64,000 nucleotides of DNA from Clostridium cuniculi (GTDB lineage Bacteria > Bacillota > Clostridia > Clostridiales > Clostridiaceae), in NCBI RefSeq assembly GCF_004353185.1, contig NZ_SMUS01000002.1, positions 62,001 to 126,000 of the forward strand, in the 5' to 3' direction. The position numbers were made by a program, and so were the translations under genes. The notes under the pieces are model-generated. The model was not told the DNA's origin. It was given only the letters and a program-made list of their open reading frames with translations, and did no database searches. The first letter of the stretch is position 1. Each line of letters opens with the position of its first letter. This document shows positions 53,662 through 63,207 of the stretch, piece after piece.

Positions 53662-54558
53662 ATGTTCATTGTTCTTATAAGAACTATATTTTTATATTTT
53701 TTAGTAATACTTGTAATGAGATTAATGGGTAAGAGACAAATTGGAGAGCTACAACCATATGAGTTTGTTATAACAATAATGATATCTGACTTAGCAGCTC
53801 TTCCAATGCAAGATACTAGATTACCTTTAATTCTTGGTATTATTCCAATTATTACTTTATTGTTTATAAAAACAATCTTAACTCAATTACAGCTTAAAAG
53901 TCAGTTTACTAGAAAAATACTTGAAGGTGAACCTTGTATATTAGTTTGCAAAGGTAAAATAAATTACAAAGCCTTAAAAAAACAACAAATTAATCTAGAT
54001 GAACTTATGGAGGAACTTAGACTAGCAGGTTATTTTGATTTAAATGAAATTGAATATGCTATTTTAGAAAATAACGGTCAATTATCATTTTTAACATCTC
54101 AAAGTAGCTCTAGTAGCGCTTCTGTTGATACTTCTTGTAGTTCTAATACACAACCATTATCATCAGGAAGTGAACCTCAAGCTTCCACTCAAAGTAATAC
54201 TCAAAACACTAATAGCAATGCTTCAGGAAGTGAAAGTTCTTCTAAAAATAATAAAAAAAGTAATTCTACAGGCTCTAGTGGATCTAATAGTTCAAGTTCT
54301 TCATCAAATTCAAATAGTTCTGGAAATAGTAACTCTACCCAAGTTCCTAGATTACCTATAATTTATGTTCTAGATGGGCATGTTAATAATAATGCACTTA
54401 CTACTAGCGGAAAAAATAAAGTTTGGATTGAACATGAATTGAAAAAATATCATATTAACTCAATTAAAGATGTTTTAATTGCTATGATTGATACTCAAGG
54501 AAAATTTGTTTATCAATTATATGATAAAAATGATAATGTTAAAGGAGCTAAAAAATGA
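53662..54558 (+). CDS. DUF421 (YetF-like) membrane protein with Ser/Asn-rich insertion
   Basis: Membrane protein of 298 residues. Three N-terminal transmembrane helices (about 1-22, 32-48, 54-74) and the YetF-type motif RLMGKRQIGELQPYEFVITI are present, followed by the cytoplasmic DUF421 beta domain starting LEGEPCILVCKGKI and NLDELMEELRLAGY. That domain is interrupted from about residue 150 to 230 by a low-complexity stretch of Ser, Asn, Gly and Thr. It then resumes with PRLPIIYVLDGHV and KVWIEHELKKYHINSIKDVL. Family proteins normally lack this insert. YetF proteins act in membrane stress and spore coat-related expression in Bacillus, but their function is poorly known. Overlaps the DUF4363 gene by 4 bases. 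Confidence 0.88.
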   Translation: MFIVLIRTIFLYFLVILVMRLMGKRQIGELQPYEFVITIMISDLAALPMQDTRLPLILGIIPIITLLFIKTILTQLQLKSQFTRKILEGEPCILVCKGKINYKALKKQQINLDELMEELRLAGYFDLNEIEYAILENNGQLSFLTSQSSSSSASVDTSCSSNTQPLSSGSEPQASTQSNTQNTNSNASGSESSSKNNKKSNSTGSSGSNSSSSSSNSNSSGNSNSTQVPRLPIIYVLDGHVNNNALTTSGKNKVWIEHELKKYHINSIKDVLIAMIDTQGKFVYQLYDKNDNVKGAKK

Positions 54559-54935
54559 AAAACTCATTATTTTCTATTCTTCTCTTTATATTATTATTAG
54601 GCTTTTTAACTTATACAGATATAAGTTTTAAAAATCTTTGTAGTAATGTTATTGAAATGTGTAATGAAATGGAAGGAAGCTTAAGTTACTCTACTAAAGA
54701 AGAAAATTTTGAAGATGCTATGGCAATTTTTAATTTAATTCAAGATAAAGGTAAAATAGCTGCTATATATATAAACCATGTAGATTATGATGCATTATTA
54801 AGTGAAGCTTTAAAACTAACCATATATATTGAAAAAGATGACTCAAGTGAAACTGAAGCATCACTCCATTTATTAAAATATAGCACTGAGCATATGAAAG
54901 AACTTCAAGTTCCTAAACTAGAAAATATTTTCTAA
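54555..54935 (+). CDS. DUF4363 family membrane-anchored protein
   Basis: Small protein of 126 residues with one N-terminal transmembrane segment (about 4-20) and an extracytoplasmic helical region. It matches the DUF4363 family, which is typically encoded directly after DUF421. The start ATG overlaps the end of the DUF421 gene by 4 bases (ATGA), with AAAGGAG upstream, so the two are translationally coupled. They probably act together; the function is unknown. Confidence 0.8.
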   Translation: MKNSLFSILLFILLLGFLTYTDISFKNLCSNVIEMCNEMEGSLSYSTKEENFEDAMAIFNLIQDKGKIAAIYINHVDYDALLSEALKLTIYIEKDDSSETEASLHLLKYSTEHMKELQVPKLENIF

Positions 54936-54975
54936 AAAGATACGCAAAAGATATAATTTCTTTTGCGTATCTTTT
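54935..54975 (+). terminator. Terminator after the DUF421/DUF4363 pair
   Basis: AAAAGATACGCAAAAGA and its perfect 17-base complement enclose a 7-base loop, starting at the DUF4363 stop codon, with T-rich sequence after it. Confidence 0.9.
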
Positions 54976-55107
54976 ATATTTTTATTACATTTATGCATAA
55001 ACTCACTCCTTTTTGTATATACATTTTTATCCAATTGCTTTTCCCACTTATTTATCTAGCTTTTTTCTATATATATTAATATTTTATACATTTTTCCAAA
55101 ATAACTA

Positions 55108-55145
55108 TTGCATAATTATACACTCTTTTGTATAATTATAAACAT
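55108..55145 (+). promoter_or_regulatory. Tandem ARG-box-like operators overlapping the argG promoter
   Basis: Two similar sites, TTGCATAATTATACACT (55109-55125) and TTGTATAATTATAAACA (55129-55145), are centred 20 bases apart, about two helical turns. They resemble ArgR/AhrC half-site pairs (TGnATAATTATnnA). A promoter runs through them: TTGCAT (55109-55114), 16-base spacer, TATAAT (55131-55136). ArgR bound with arginine would block it. The argR gene is not in this window. Confidence 0.7.
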
Positions 55146-55200
55146 CAAATATTTATTCCAATTTATAGCAACGATTGATAATTAAAGGGGGCTTTTATAT

Positions 55201-56424
55201 ATGAAAAAATTTAATAAAATAGTTTTAGCTTATTCAGGAGGACTAGATACATCAATTATAATCTCATGGCTTAAAGAAACTTACGGTTGTGAAGTTATAG
55301 CAGTAGTTGGTAATGTTGGACAAACTGATGAGCTAGAAGGATTAGAAGAAAAAGCATTAAAAACTGGGGCATCAAAAATTTATATTGAAGATTTAACAAA
55401 GGAATTTGTTTATGATTATATCTTCCCTACACTTCAAGCCGGAGCTGTGTATGAAGGAAAATATTTATTAGGAACTTCTTTTGCTAGACCTTTAATAGGA
55501 AAAAGACTTGTAGAAATTGCAAAAAAGGAAGGGGCCGATGCAATTTGTCATGGTTGTACCGGTAAAGGAAATGACCAAGTTCGTTTTGAGCTTGCTGTTA
55601 AAAACTTTGCACCAGAAATGCCAATTATAGCACCATGGAGAATATGGGATATTAAATCTCGTGAAGAAGAAATTCAATATGCTTTAGATAGAGAGATTCC
55701 AATAAAAATTACTTATGAAACTAACTATAGTAAAGATAAAAACTTATGGCATTTAAGTCATGAAGGTTTAGACCTAGAATTTCCTGAAAATGAACCTAAG
55801 TATGATAAAATATTAGAACTTTGTAACACTTTAGAAAATGCACCTAACGAAGCAACTTATATTACTTTAACTTTTGAAAAAGGTATACCAGTTGCCCTTA
55901 ACGGTGAAAAAATGGATGGTGTTAAATTAATTGAAGAATTAAATAAAATTGGTGGAGAAAATGCCATTGGTATTATGGATATGGTAGAAAACAGACTTGT
56001 TGGTATGAAGTCAAGAGGCGTTTACGAAACTCCTGGTGGAACTATACTTTACAAAGCTCATGCTGATTTAGAAGAAATTTGTTTAGATAAAGCAACTCAT
56101 CACTTTAAACAATCAATTGCTTTAAAATTTGCTGATTTAGTTTATAACGGTGAATGGTTCACTCCACTTAGAGAAAGTCTTTCAGCCTTTGTTGATAAAA
56201 CTCAAGAAACTGTTACTGGTGAAGTTAAGCTTAAACTATATAAAGGCAATATTATTAATGCCGGAATGACATCTCCTTATTCATTATACAGCGAAGAATA
56301 TGCTACTTTCGGTGAAGATGGCGTATATAACCAAAAGGATTCTGAAGGATTTATTAATCTTTATGGTTTACCAACTGTAGTAAATGCAAAGATGAAAGAT
56401 TCTTTAAAGAAACAGGCTGAATAA
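55201..56424 (+). CDS. argG: Argininosuccinate synthase
   Basis: Joins citrulline and aspartate using ATP to form argininosuccinate, 407 residues. The N-terminal ATP-binding motif is [19 protein letters not shown]; other conserved stretches are [35 protein letters not shown] and [19 protein letters not shown]. First gene of argGHCJBDF, transcribed from a promoter overlapped by two ARG-box-like sites. The ribosome binding site AAAGGGGG precedes the ATG by 8-10 bases, and argF carries nearly the same leader. Confidence 0.98.
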   Translation: MKKFNKIVLAYSGGLDTSIIISWLKETYGCEVIAVVGNVGQTDELEGLEEKALKTGASKIYIEDLTKEFVYDYIFPTLQAGAVYEGKYLLGTSFARPLIGKRLVEIAKKEGADAICHGCTGKGNDQVRFELAVKNFAPEMPIIAPWRIWDIKSREEEIQYALDREIPIKITYETNYSKDKNLWHLSHEGLDLEFPENEPKYDKILELCNTLENAPNEATYITLTFEKGIPVALNGEKMDGVKLIEELNKIGGENAIGIMDMVENRLVGMKSRGVYETPGGTILYKAHADLEEICLDKATHHFKQSIALKFADLVYNGEWFTPLRESLSAFVDKTQETVTGEVKLKLYKGNIINAGMTSPYSLYSEEYATFGEDGVYNQKDSEGFINLYGLPTVVNAKMKDSLKKQAE

Positions 56425-56428
56425 AAAA

Positions 56429-57829
56429 ATGAAGCTTTGGGGCGGAAGATTTACTGAAGGAGTTAATGAGTTAGTTAATACCTTTAACTCCTCCATTTCA
56501 ATTGATTCAAGAATGTATAAGGAAGATATAGAAGGAAGCCTTGCCCATGTTAAAATGCTTGGAAAGCAAGGAATTATTCCTTCTCAAGATAGTGAAAAAA
56601 TAGTTGAAGGCTTAAAAAAAATATTAATAAGAATTAACAGTGGAACTATAGAAATAGATAAAGATGCTGAGGATATTCACAGCTTTGTTGAAAGTATATT
56701 AACTTACTATATTGGTGATGAAGGTAAAAAACTTCATACTGGTAGAAGCAGAAATGACCAAGTTACTTTAGATACTAAACTTTATTTAAAGAAATATATT
56801 AAAATTATAATAAATGAAATATTGAATCTTCATGAAACCTTACTTGAAAAGGCTAATGAAAATATAAATACTATTATGCCAGGATATACTCATATGCAAA
56901 AAGCTCAACCAATTACTTTTGCACATCATATCTTAGCATATTGTGAAATGTTTAAAAGAGATATAGGACGACTTTTTGATTCCTATAGAAGACTTGATGA
57001 AATGCCACTTGGAAGTGGTGCTTTAGCAACCTCTACATACCCTATTGATAGAGAGTTTGTAGCATCTGAGCTTGGCTTTTCTAAAATAACACTTAATAGT
57101 TTAGATTCTGTTTCAGATAGAGACTATGCTATAGAAACTTTATCTGCACTTTCATTAATAATGATGCATTTATCAAGATTCTCAGAAGAAATTATACTAT
57201 GGTGTACTGGTGAGTTTAACTTTATAGAACTTAATGATAGTTACAGTACTGGAAGTAGTATAATGCCTCAAAAGAAAAATCCTGATGTGGCAGAATTAGT
57301 TAGAGGTAAAACAGGAAGAGTTTATGGTGATTTAATGACTTTACTTACTGTTATGAAAGGTATTCCTCTAGCTTACAATAAAGACATGCAAGAAGATAAA
57401 GAAGCATTATTTGATGGTTTAGATACTGCTCTTCTTTCACTTCAAACCTTTAATGGAATGATTAAAACTATGAAAGTAAAAAAAGCTAATATGAAAAAAT
57501 CTGCTGCTGGTGGATTTACAAATGCTACTGATGTTGCTGATTATCTTGTTAAAAAAGGTATGGCATTTAGAAATGCTCATGAAGTTGTAGGCCAAATAGT
57601 TCTTTATTGTATTGATAAAGATATTGCTATAGATGACTTAAGTATGGAAGAATTTAAAAACTTCTCTCCTATTTTTGAAGAAGATATATATAAGGCAATA
57701 GACTTATTAACTTGTGTTGAAGAAAGAAGTGTCATTGGGGGACCTAGCTCTTCATCAGTTAAAATGCAAATAGAAATTTTAGAAAAATTTATAAAAGAAA
57801 ATAAGGAGAATTTATCATGTTTAAAGTAG
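56429..57829 (+). CDS. argH: Argininosuccinate lyase
   Basis: Releases arginine and fumarate from argininosuccinate, 466 residues; fumarase/aspartase superfamily. Signatures are [20 protein letters not shown] and the [20 protein letters not shown] catalytic loop. It starts 4 bases after argG with no clear ribosome binding site (the sequence before the ATG is A-rich), so translation may depend on coupling to argG. Its end overlaps argC by 13 bases. Identification is firm. Confidence 0.98.
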   Translation: MKLWGGRFTEGVNELVNTFNSSISIDSRMYKEDIEGSLAHVKMLGKQGIIPSQDSEKIVEGLKKILIRINSGTIEIDKDAEDIHSFVESILTYYIGDEGKKLHTGRSRNDQVTLDTKLYLKKYIKIIINEILNLHETLLEKANENINTIMPGYTHMQKAQPITFAHHILAYCEMFKRDIGRLFDSYRRLDEMPLGSGALATSTYPIDREFVASELGFSKITLNSLDSVSDRDYAIETLSALSLIMMHLSRFSEEIILWCTGEFNFIELNDSYSTGSSIMPQKKNPDVAELVRGKTGRVYGDLMTLLTVMKGIPLAYNKDMQEDKEALFDGLDTALLSLQTFNGMIKTMKVKKANMKKSAAGGFTNATDVADYLVKKGMAFRNAHEVVGQIVLYCIDKDIAIDDLSMEEFKNFSPIFEEDIYKAIDLLTCVEERSVIGGPSSSSVKMQIEILEKFIKENKENLSCLK

Positions 57830-58851
57830 GAATTATTGGGGCAACAGGATACGTTGGAGTTGAATTGTTAAGACTTTTACTTAATCATGATAAGGTTACA
57901 GTTACTGCTATCTCCTCCTCTACTTTTAAAGATGAGGAGATAAGCTCTGTATATAAAAGTTTTTTCAATAAAACAGCACTAGTTTGCAAAGATAAAAGTG
58001 ATGTTATTGATAAATGTGATGTTATATTTACTGCTCTTCCTCATGGTTTAAGTGAAGAAATAGCAGCTGAAGCAATAAGCAAAAATAAAAAGGTAATAGA
58101 TCTTGGGGCTGATTTTAGATTAGAATGTGAAAATTCTTATGAAGAATGGTATGGAAAAAAGTTTACATGCAAAGATATTCATAAGAATAGCATATATGGA
58201 CTACCAGAATTTAATGGTTCTAAAGTTAAAGAATTTAATATAGTTGCTAATCCTGGGTGTTATCCAACAAGTATTTCACTTGGACTTATGCCACTATTGA
58301 AAAATAATTTAATTAATACTAAAAATATAATTTGTGATTCAAAGTCAGGAATTACTGGTGCTGGAAGAGGACTTTCTTTAAAAACTCACTTTGCAGAAGC
58401 TAATGAAAATTTTGCTGCATACGGTATTGGTAGCCACAGACATACACCTGAAATTGAACAAACCCTATCATATATGGCAAATGAAAATGTAGAAGTAACA
58501 TTTACTCCTCACCTATTACCTGTCAATAGAGGAATACTTTCTACAATTTACTGCCAACCTAAAGATAAACTTACCTTAGAAGAAATTCATGAAATATATA
58601 AAAAACAATATGAAAATGAAGAGTTTGTCCATGTACTACCATTAGGTCAAACTGCTGAAATAAAACACGTTAAATATACAAATAATTGTCATATTTCTAT
58701 TCATCAAAATTATAGAAAAAATAAAATAATAATTGTTAGCGTTATAGATAATATGGTTAAAGGAGCTGCTGGACAAGCTATTCAAAACATGAACCTATTG
58801 CTCGACTTACCACAAAATACTGGACTTAAATTAATAGCTCCAAGCTTTTAA
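57817..58851 (+). CDS. argC: N-acetyl-gamma-glutamyl-phosphate reductase
   Basis: NADPH-dependent reductase of arginine synthesis, 344 residues. The Rossmann motif is [18 protein letters not shown], and the active-site Cys is C148 in [25 protein letters not shown] and [11 protein letters not shown] are also conserved. The ATG lies within the last codons of argH (13-base overlap), after AAGGAGAA, so it is translationally coupled. Identification is firm. Confidence 0.98.
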   Translation: MFKVGIIGATGYVGVELLRLLLNHDKVTVTAISSSTFKDEEISSVYKSFFNKTALVCKDKSDVIDKCDVIFTALPHGLSEEIAAEAISKNKKVIDLGADFRLECENSYEEWYGKKFTCKDIHKNSIYGLPEFNGSKVKEFNIVANPGCYPTSISLGLMPLLKNNLINTKNIICDSKSGITGAGRGLSLKTHFAEANENFAAYGIGSHRHTPEIEQTLSYMANENVEVTFTPHLLPVNRGILSTIYCQPKDKLTLEEIHEIYKKQYENEEFVHVLPLGQTAEIKHVKYTNNCHISIHQNYRKNKIIIVSVIDNMVKGAAGQAIQNMNLLLDLPQNTGLKLIAPSF

Positions 58852-58869
58852 ATAAAGGATGTGTAATTT

Positions 58870-60099
58870 ATGATTAAAATAGATGAAAATTTAACGGTGA
58901 CTTCCCCTGCTGGTTTTAAAGCATCTGGAATTCATTGTGGTCTAAAAAAAAGCTTATTAAAAAAAGATTTAGCTTTAATATATTCTGATGTTGTAGCCAC
59001 TTCTTGTGGAGTTTACACAAAAAATAAAGTAAAAGGCGCTCCACTTACAGTAACTAAACAACATTTAATTAACAAAAAAGCTCAAGCTATAATTATTAAT
59101 AGTGGAAATGCCAACACTTGTAATGGTGATGATGGTTTGTCAAAAGCAAATAAAATGACTCACCTTTGTGCTAAAGCATTAAACATTAAAAATGATGATG
59201 TACTAGTTGCTTCAACAGGAGTAATAGGTGTTCCTCTTAATATAGATGCAATAAAAGATGGAATTCCTCAACTAGTAGGTAATTTATCAGAAGATATTGA
59301 AGGTGCTAAAAATGCCTCTATGGCTATTATGACTACTGATACAATTCAGAAACAAGCTGGAATTACATTTGAAATCAGTGGTAAAAAAGTTACACTTGCT
59401 GCTATGGCTAAGGGGTCTGGTATGATTCATCCAAATATGGCTACTATGCTTTCTTTTATAACTACTGATATTTCAATATCTCCTACTTTATTAAAGGAAG
59501 CATTAAAGGAAAGTGTTAATGTTTCTTATAACAGAATAAGTGTTGATGGTGATTCTAGCACTAACGATATGGTTTTAATAATGGCAAATGGACTTGCTTC
59601 AAATGAAACTATAACTGAAAAAAATAATGATTATAATTTATTCTTAGAAGCATTAACCTCTTTAAATATTTATATGTCTAAAAAAATTGCAAAGGATGGT
59701 GAGGGAGCCACCAAACTTATAGAATGTACTGTAAAAAATGCTAATTCTATTGATGATGCTGAAACTCTTTCTAAAAGTGTAGTTACTTCAAGCCTTGTTA
59801 AAGCTGCAATCTTTGGCAGTGATGCTAACTGGGGAAGAATCCTTTGTGCACTAGGATACTCTAATGTAGACTTTGATCCTGAAAAAGTTGATGTTTCTTT
59901 TGCAAGTACTTCAGGAGAAATTCTTGTTTGCCAAAATGGTACTTCTGTAAATTTTGATGAAGCTAAGGCAAAAGAAATTTTATTACAAGATGAAATTAAA
60001 ATTTTAATAGATATGAAACTAGCTTCATCAGAAGCAACAACATGGGGCTGCGATTTAACTTATGATTACGTAAAAATAAACGGTGACTACCGCAGTTAA
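58870..60099 (+). CDS. argJ: Bifunctional ornithine acetyltransferase / N-acetylglutamate synthase
   Basis: Transfers the acetyl group from N-acetylornithine to glutamate, recycling acetyl groups, 409 residues. The self-cleavage site is in KGSGMIHPNMATMLSF, between A191 and T192, and T192 becomes the nucleophile. INSGNANTCNGDDGL and DANWGRILCALGYS are other signatures. Its presence means the operon uses the cyclic acetyl pathway, in line with absence of argA or argE here. The gene is followed by a perfect GC-rich hairpin at 60106-60162. Confidence 0.97.
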   Translation: MIKIDENLTVTSPAGFKASGIHCGLKKSLLKKDLALIYSDVVATSCGVYTKNKVKGAPLTVTKQHLINKKAQAIIINSGNANTCNGDDGLSKANKMTHLCAKALNIKNDDVLVASTGVIGVPLNIDAIKDGIPQLVGNLSEDIEGAKNASMAIMTTDTIQKQAGITFEISGKKVTLAAMAKGSGMIHPNMATMLSFITTDISISPTLLKEALKESVNVSYNRISVDGDSSTNDMVLIMANGLASNETITEKNNDYNLFLEALTSLNIYMSKKIAKDGEGATKLIECTVKNANSIDDAETLSKSVVTSSLVKAAIFGSDANWGRILCALGYSNVDFDPEKVDVSFASTSGEILVCQNGTSVNFDEAKAKEILLQDEIKILIDMKLASSEATTWGCDLTYDYVKINGDYRS

Positions 60100-60105
60100 C
60101 AATAT

Positions 60106-60162
60106 ATGGGTGGACCTCCGGGGTCAATCCATATTTTGGATTGACCCCGGAGGTCCACCCAT
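60106..60162 (+). terminator. Perfect 25-bp GC-rich hairpin between argJ and argB
   Basis: Arms at 60106-60130 and 60138-60162 are exact complements over 25 bases, with a 7-base loop (ATATTTT). The arms contain GGACCTCCGGGG, far richer in G+C than the surroundings. Six T follow, so it resembles a very strong intrinsic terminator, yet argB, argD and argF lie downstream with an argB ribosome binding site only 5 bases later. It may be an attenuator, a processing or stability element, or an inserted short palindromic repeat. Confidence 0.75.
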
Positions 60163-60180
60163 TTTTTGGAGGTGTAACAA

Positions 60181-61035
60181 TTGAACTATGCTCAACATGC
60201 AAATATATTAATTCAGGCATTACCTTATATCCAAGAATATTACGGTAAGACTATTGTAATTAAATATGGTGGAAATGCCATGATTAATGATGAATTAACT
60301 AAAACAGTAATAAATGATATTATCCTTATGAAATGTATTGGAATTAATCCAATAATAGTCCATGGTGGTGGTCCTGATATTAGCAGTACTTTAGCTAAAA
60401 TGAATCATGAAAGTAAATTTATAAATGGTTTGAGATATACTGATGAAACTACAATAACAGTTGCTCAAATGGTCTTAGCTGGAAAAGTAAATAAAGATTT
60501 AGTTAAACTAATTGAAAAAAATGGCGGTAAAGCAATTGGTTTATCTGGAATTGATGGATCATTAATAAAAGCTAAAAAGCTTATTAGTGATATTGATTTA
60601 GGTTTTGTAGGTGAAATAACTTCTGTAAATACAGAACTTCTAAATTTATCAATGAATTCTGGTTATATCCCTGTAGTTTCTTCTATTGCAATAGGTGAAA
60701 ATGATACTAATAGTTATAACATAAATGCAGATACTTGTGCTTCAAAAATTGCCTCTGCTTTAAAGGCTGAAAAATTAATTCTTTTAACTGATGTACCTGG
60801 CGTAATGACAGATCAAAATGACCCTTCTACTTTAATTTCAACTTTAAGGTTACATCAAATTCCAAAACTAACTGTAGATAAAATAATTAAAGGTGGAATG
60901 ATTCCTAAGATAAACTGTTGTGTTGAATCTGTAAGAATGGGAGTTAAAAAAGCTCACATAATTGATGGCAGAATTAAACACTCTATCTTACTTGAATTAC
61001 TATCTGAAAAAGGAATTGGAACAGAAATATATTAA
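60181..61035 (+). CDS. argB: Acetylglutamate kinase
   Basis: Phosphorylates N-acetylglutamate, 284 residues; amino acid kinase family. KYGGNAMINDELTKTVINDI, VHGGGPDISSTLAKM, NINADTCASKIASAL and GGMIPKINCCVESV are conserved. The start is TTG at 60181, 7 bases after GGAGGTG; no in-frame ATG is available near it that preserves the conserved N-terminus. Translation is thus moderate and probably depends on this ribosome binding site, as the gene lies just after the hairpin. An arginine-sensitive N-terminal helix is hinted by the leading segment, but feedback inhibition is not certain. Confidence 0.97.
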   Translation: MNYAQHANILIQALPYIQEYYGKTIVIKYGGNAMINDELTKTVINDIILMKCIGINPIIVHGGGPDISSTLAKMNHESKFINGLRYTDETTITVAQMVLAGKVNKDLVKLIEKNGGKAIGLSGIDGSLIKAKKLISDIDLGFVGEITSVNTELLNLSMNSGYIPVVSSIAIGENDTNSYNINADTCASKIASALKAEKLILLTDVPGVMTDQNDPSTLISTLRLHQIPKLTVDKIIKGGMIPKINCCVESVRMGVKKAHIIDGRIKHSILLELLSEKGIGTEIY

Positions 61036-61057
61036 CTAATTAAACGAGGTGATTAAA

Positions 61058-62236
61058 ATGACTTTATTTGAAGAAGAAAATAAGTACTTAATGAATACTT
61101 ATGCTACCTTGCCTATTGAAATAGATTATGGTCAGGGATCTTACTTATTTGATAAAAACAATAAAAAATATATAGATTTTACTAGTGGAATTGGCGTTAA
61201 CTCTTTAGGTTATAACAATGCTGATTGGAAAAACTCAATAATATCTCAACTAAACAATTTCCAACATCTATCTAATATTTTCACTAATAATTCTACTGTA
61301 TCACTTGCAAAAAAACTTTGTGAGTTATCTGGAATGAGTAAAGTTTTCTTTGCTAATTCTGGAGCTGAAGCAAATGAATGTGCTATTAAACTTGCTAGAA
61401 AGTATAGCTTTAACAAATATGGTGAAGGTAGAGGTACTATTCTTTCACTAAAACAATCTTTCCATGGTAGAACATTAGCTACATTAACTGCAACTGGACA
61501 AGATAAATTTCATAACTACTTCTTTCCATTTCCTACAGGGTTTAATTATGTAACCGCTAATTCCATTGATGACCTACAAGAAAAACTTACTTCTGATGTT
61601 TGTGCAATAATAATGGAAGCTATTCAAGGTGAAGGTGGTGTTCATCCACTGAATAAAGATTTTGTTTTAGCTACTTGTAAGTTAGCTAAGGAAAAAGATA
61701 TATTAATAATCTTTGATGAAGTTCAATGCGGAATAGCTAGAACAGGAAACCTCTTTGGTTATAATACCTTCAATGTTGAACCTGATATAGTCACTTGTGC
61801 TAAAGGCCTAGGAGCAGGACTTCCTATAGGAGCAGTTTTATGTAATGAAAAACTTTCAACAACTTTCCAACCTGGAGATCACGGTTCAACATTCGGTGGA
61901 AATCCTGTTATATGTGCAGGTGCAGCCTCAGTATTAAATCAACTTTGTAATACTAATTCTTATAGTGAAATTATATTTAAAGGTAAATTAATAAAAGAAA
62001 CTATCTTAAATGAAAATTTAGAAATAGTAAAAGATGTTCGTGGATTAGGTCTAATGCTTGGAATAGAAATAGATGGTGATTCATCTATTATTCAAAAGAA
62101 AGCTCTTGAAAATGGACTACTAGTTTTAACTGCTGGTAAAAATGTAATAAGACTGCTACCACCACTAAATATCTCTGTAGAAGACGTTAAAGAAGGCTTA
62201 AAAATCTTAGTAAAAGTATTAAAAGAATATAAGTAA
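61058..62236 (+). CDS. argD: Acetylornithine aminotransferase
   Basis: Pyridoxal-phosphate aminotransferase of class III, 392 residues. It shows FTSGIGVNSLGY at the N-terminus, ANSGAEANECAIKLAR, FDEVQCGIARTGNLFGY, and the PLP lysine in TCAKGLGAGLPIGAVL, followed by GDHGSTFGGNPVICA. I chose the ATG at 61058, 8 bases after ACGAGGTG; a GTG three codons earlier is part of that ribosome binding site. It converts N-acetylglutamate semialdehyde to N-acetylornithine. Identification is firm in this context. Confidence 0.96.
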   Translation: MTLFEEENKYLMNTYATLPIEIDYGQGSYLFDKNNKKYIDFTSGIGVNSLGYNNADWKNSIISQLNNFQHLSNIFTNNSTVSLAKKLCELSGMSKVFFANSGAEANECAIKLARKYSFNKYGEGRGTILSLKQSFHGRTLATLTATGQDKFHNYFFPFPTGFNYVTANSIDDLQEKLTSDVCAIIMEAIQGEGGVHPLNKDFVLATCKLAKEKDILIIFDEVQCGIARTGNLFGYNTFNVEPDIVTCAKGLGAGLPIGAVLCNEKLSTTFQPGDHGSTFGGNPVICAGAASVLNQLCNTNSYSEIIFKGKLIKETILNENLEIVKDVRGLGLMLGIEIDGDSSIIQKKALENGLLVLTAGKNVIRLLPPLNISVEDVKEGLKILVKVLKEYK

Positions 62237-62257
62237 ATATAAAAGGGGGCTTTATTT

Positions 62258-63178
62258 ATGAATAAAGATTTATTACGTATGGATGATCTTTCAAAAGATG
62301 AAATTTTAGATATATTAAATCTTGCTGATCAATTAAAATATGAACAAAAACATGGTATAGAACATCATTTACTAAAAGGAAAATCTTTAGGTATGATTTT
62401 TGAAAAAGCATCAACTCGTACAAGAGTTTCCTTTGAAGTTGGAATGTATCAACTCGGTGGACATCCTCTATTCTTAAGTTCTAAAGACTTGCAAATAGGT
62501 CGTGGGGAACCTATCCAAGATACTGCTAGAGTTTTATCTAGATACTTAGATGGAATTATGATAAGAACATTTTCTCAAAAAGAAATTGAAACTTTAGCTG
62601 AATGTTCATCTATTCCTATAATTAATGGATTAACAGACGATGAGCATCCATGCCAGGTTTTAGCAGATTTAATGACTATAAGAGAAAAGAAACTTATCCT
62701 TGAGGGCTTAAAGGTTGCATATATTGGTGATGGTAATAATATGTGTAATTCTTTAATTGTTGGTTGCTTAACTTTAGGTATGAATGTAGCAATTGCTAAT
62801 CCTATTGGTTACAAACCACCTAAATATTATATTGAAAAAGGTATTTCATTAGCTGAAGAAAATGGGGGTTCTTTTGAAATGACTGAAAATCCATCAGAAG
62901 CTATAAAAAATGCTGATGTAATTATAACTGATGTTTGGGCTAGTATGGGACAAGAGAGTGAGGCTAAGAAACGTCAAATTGCCTTCAAAGGATATCAAGT
63001 TAATTCCGAAATAATGAAATTAGCAAATAATGATGCTATTGTTCTTCATTGTCTTCCAGCTCATAGAGAAGAAGAAATTACTGAAGAAGTTCTTGAAGCT
63101 CATGCTGATGAAATCTTTGAAGAAGCCGAAAATAGACTTCACGCTCAAAAAGCAGTACTAGTCAAATTGTTATCATAA
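62258..63178 (+). CDS. argF: Ornithine carbamoyltransferase
   Basis: Makes citrulline from ornithine and carbamoyl phosphate, 306 residues. Carbamoyl-phosphate motif is KASTRTRVSFEVG; other signatures are DEHPCQVLADLMT and HCLPAHREEEI. Anabolic type by operon context; no arcA or arcC is present, so it is not an arginine deiminase pathway copy. The ribosome binding site AAAGGGGGCTTTATTT resembles that of argG. Last gene of the operon, followed by a strong terminator. Confidence 0.98.
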   Translation: MNKDLLRMDDLSKDEILDILNLADQLKYEQKHGIEHHLLKGKSLGMIFEKASTRTRVSFEVGMYQLGGHPLFLSSKDLQIGRGEPIQDTARVLSRYLDGIMIRTFSQKEIETLAECSSIPIINGLTDDEHPCQVLADLMTIREKKLILEGLKVAYIGDGNNMCNSLIVGCLTLGMNVAIANPIGYKPPKYYIEKGISLAEENGGSFEMTENPSEAIKNADVIITDVWASMGQESEAKKRQIAFKGYQVNSEIMKLANNDAIVLHCLPAHREEEITEEVLEAHADEIFEEAENRLHAQKAVLVKLLS

Positions 63179-63207
63179 AAGGTAGGACTATCATAGTCCT
63201 ACCTTTT
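63177..63207. terminator. Bidirectional terminator after argF
   Basis: AAAAGGTAGGACTA and its perfect complement with a 3-base loop lie between the convergent argF and NdpA-like genes, overlapping both ends, with T-run beyond. Confidence 0.9.
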
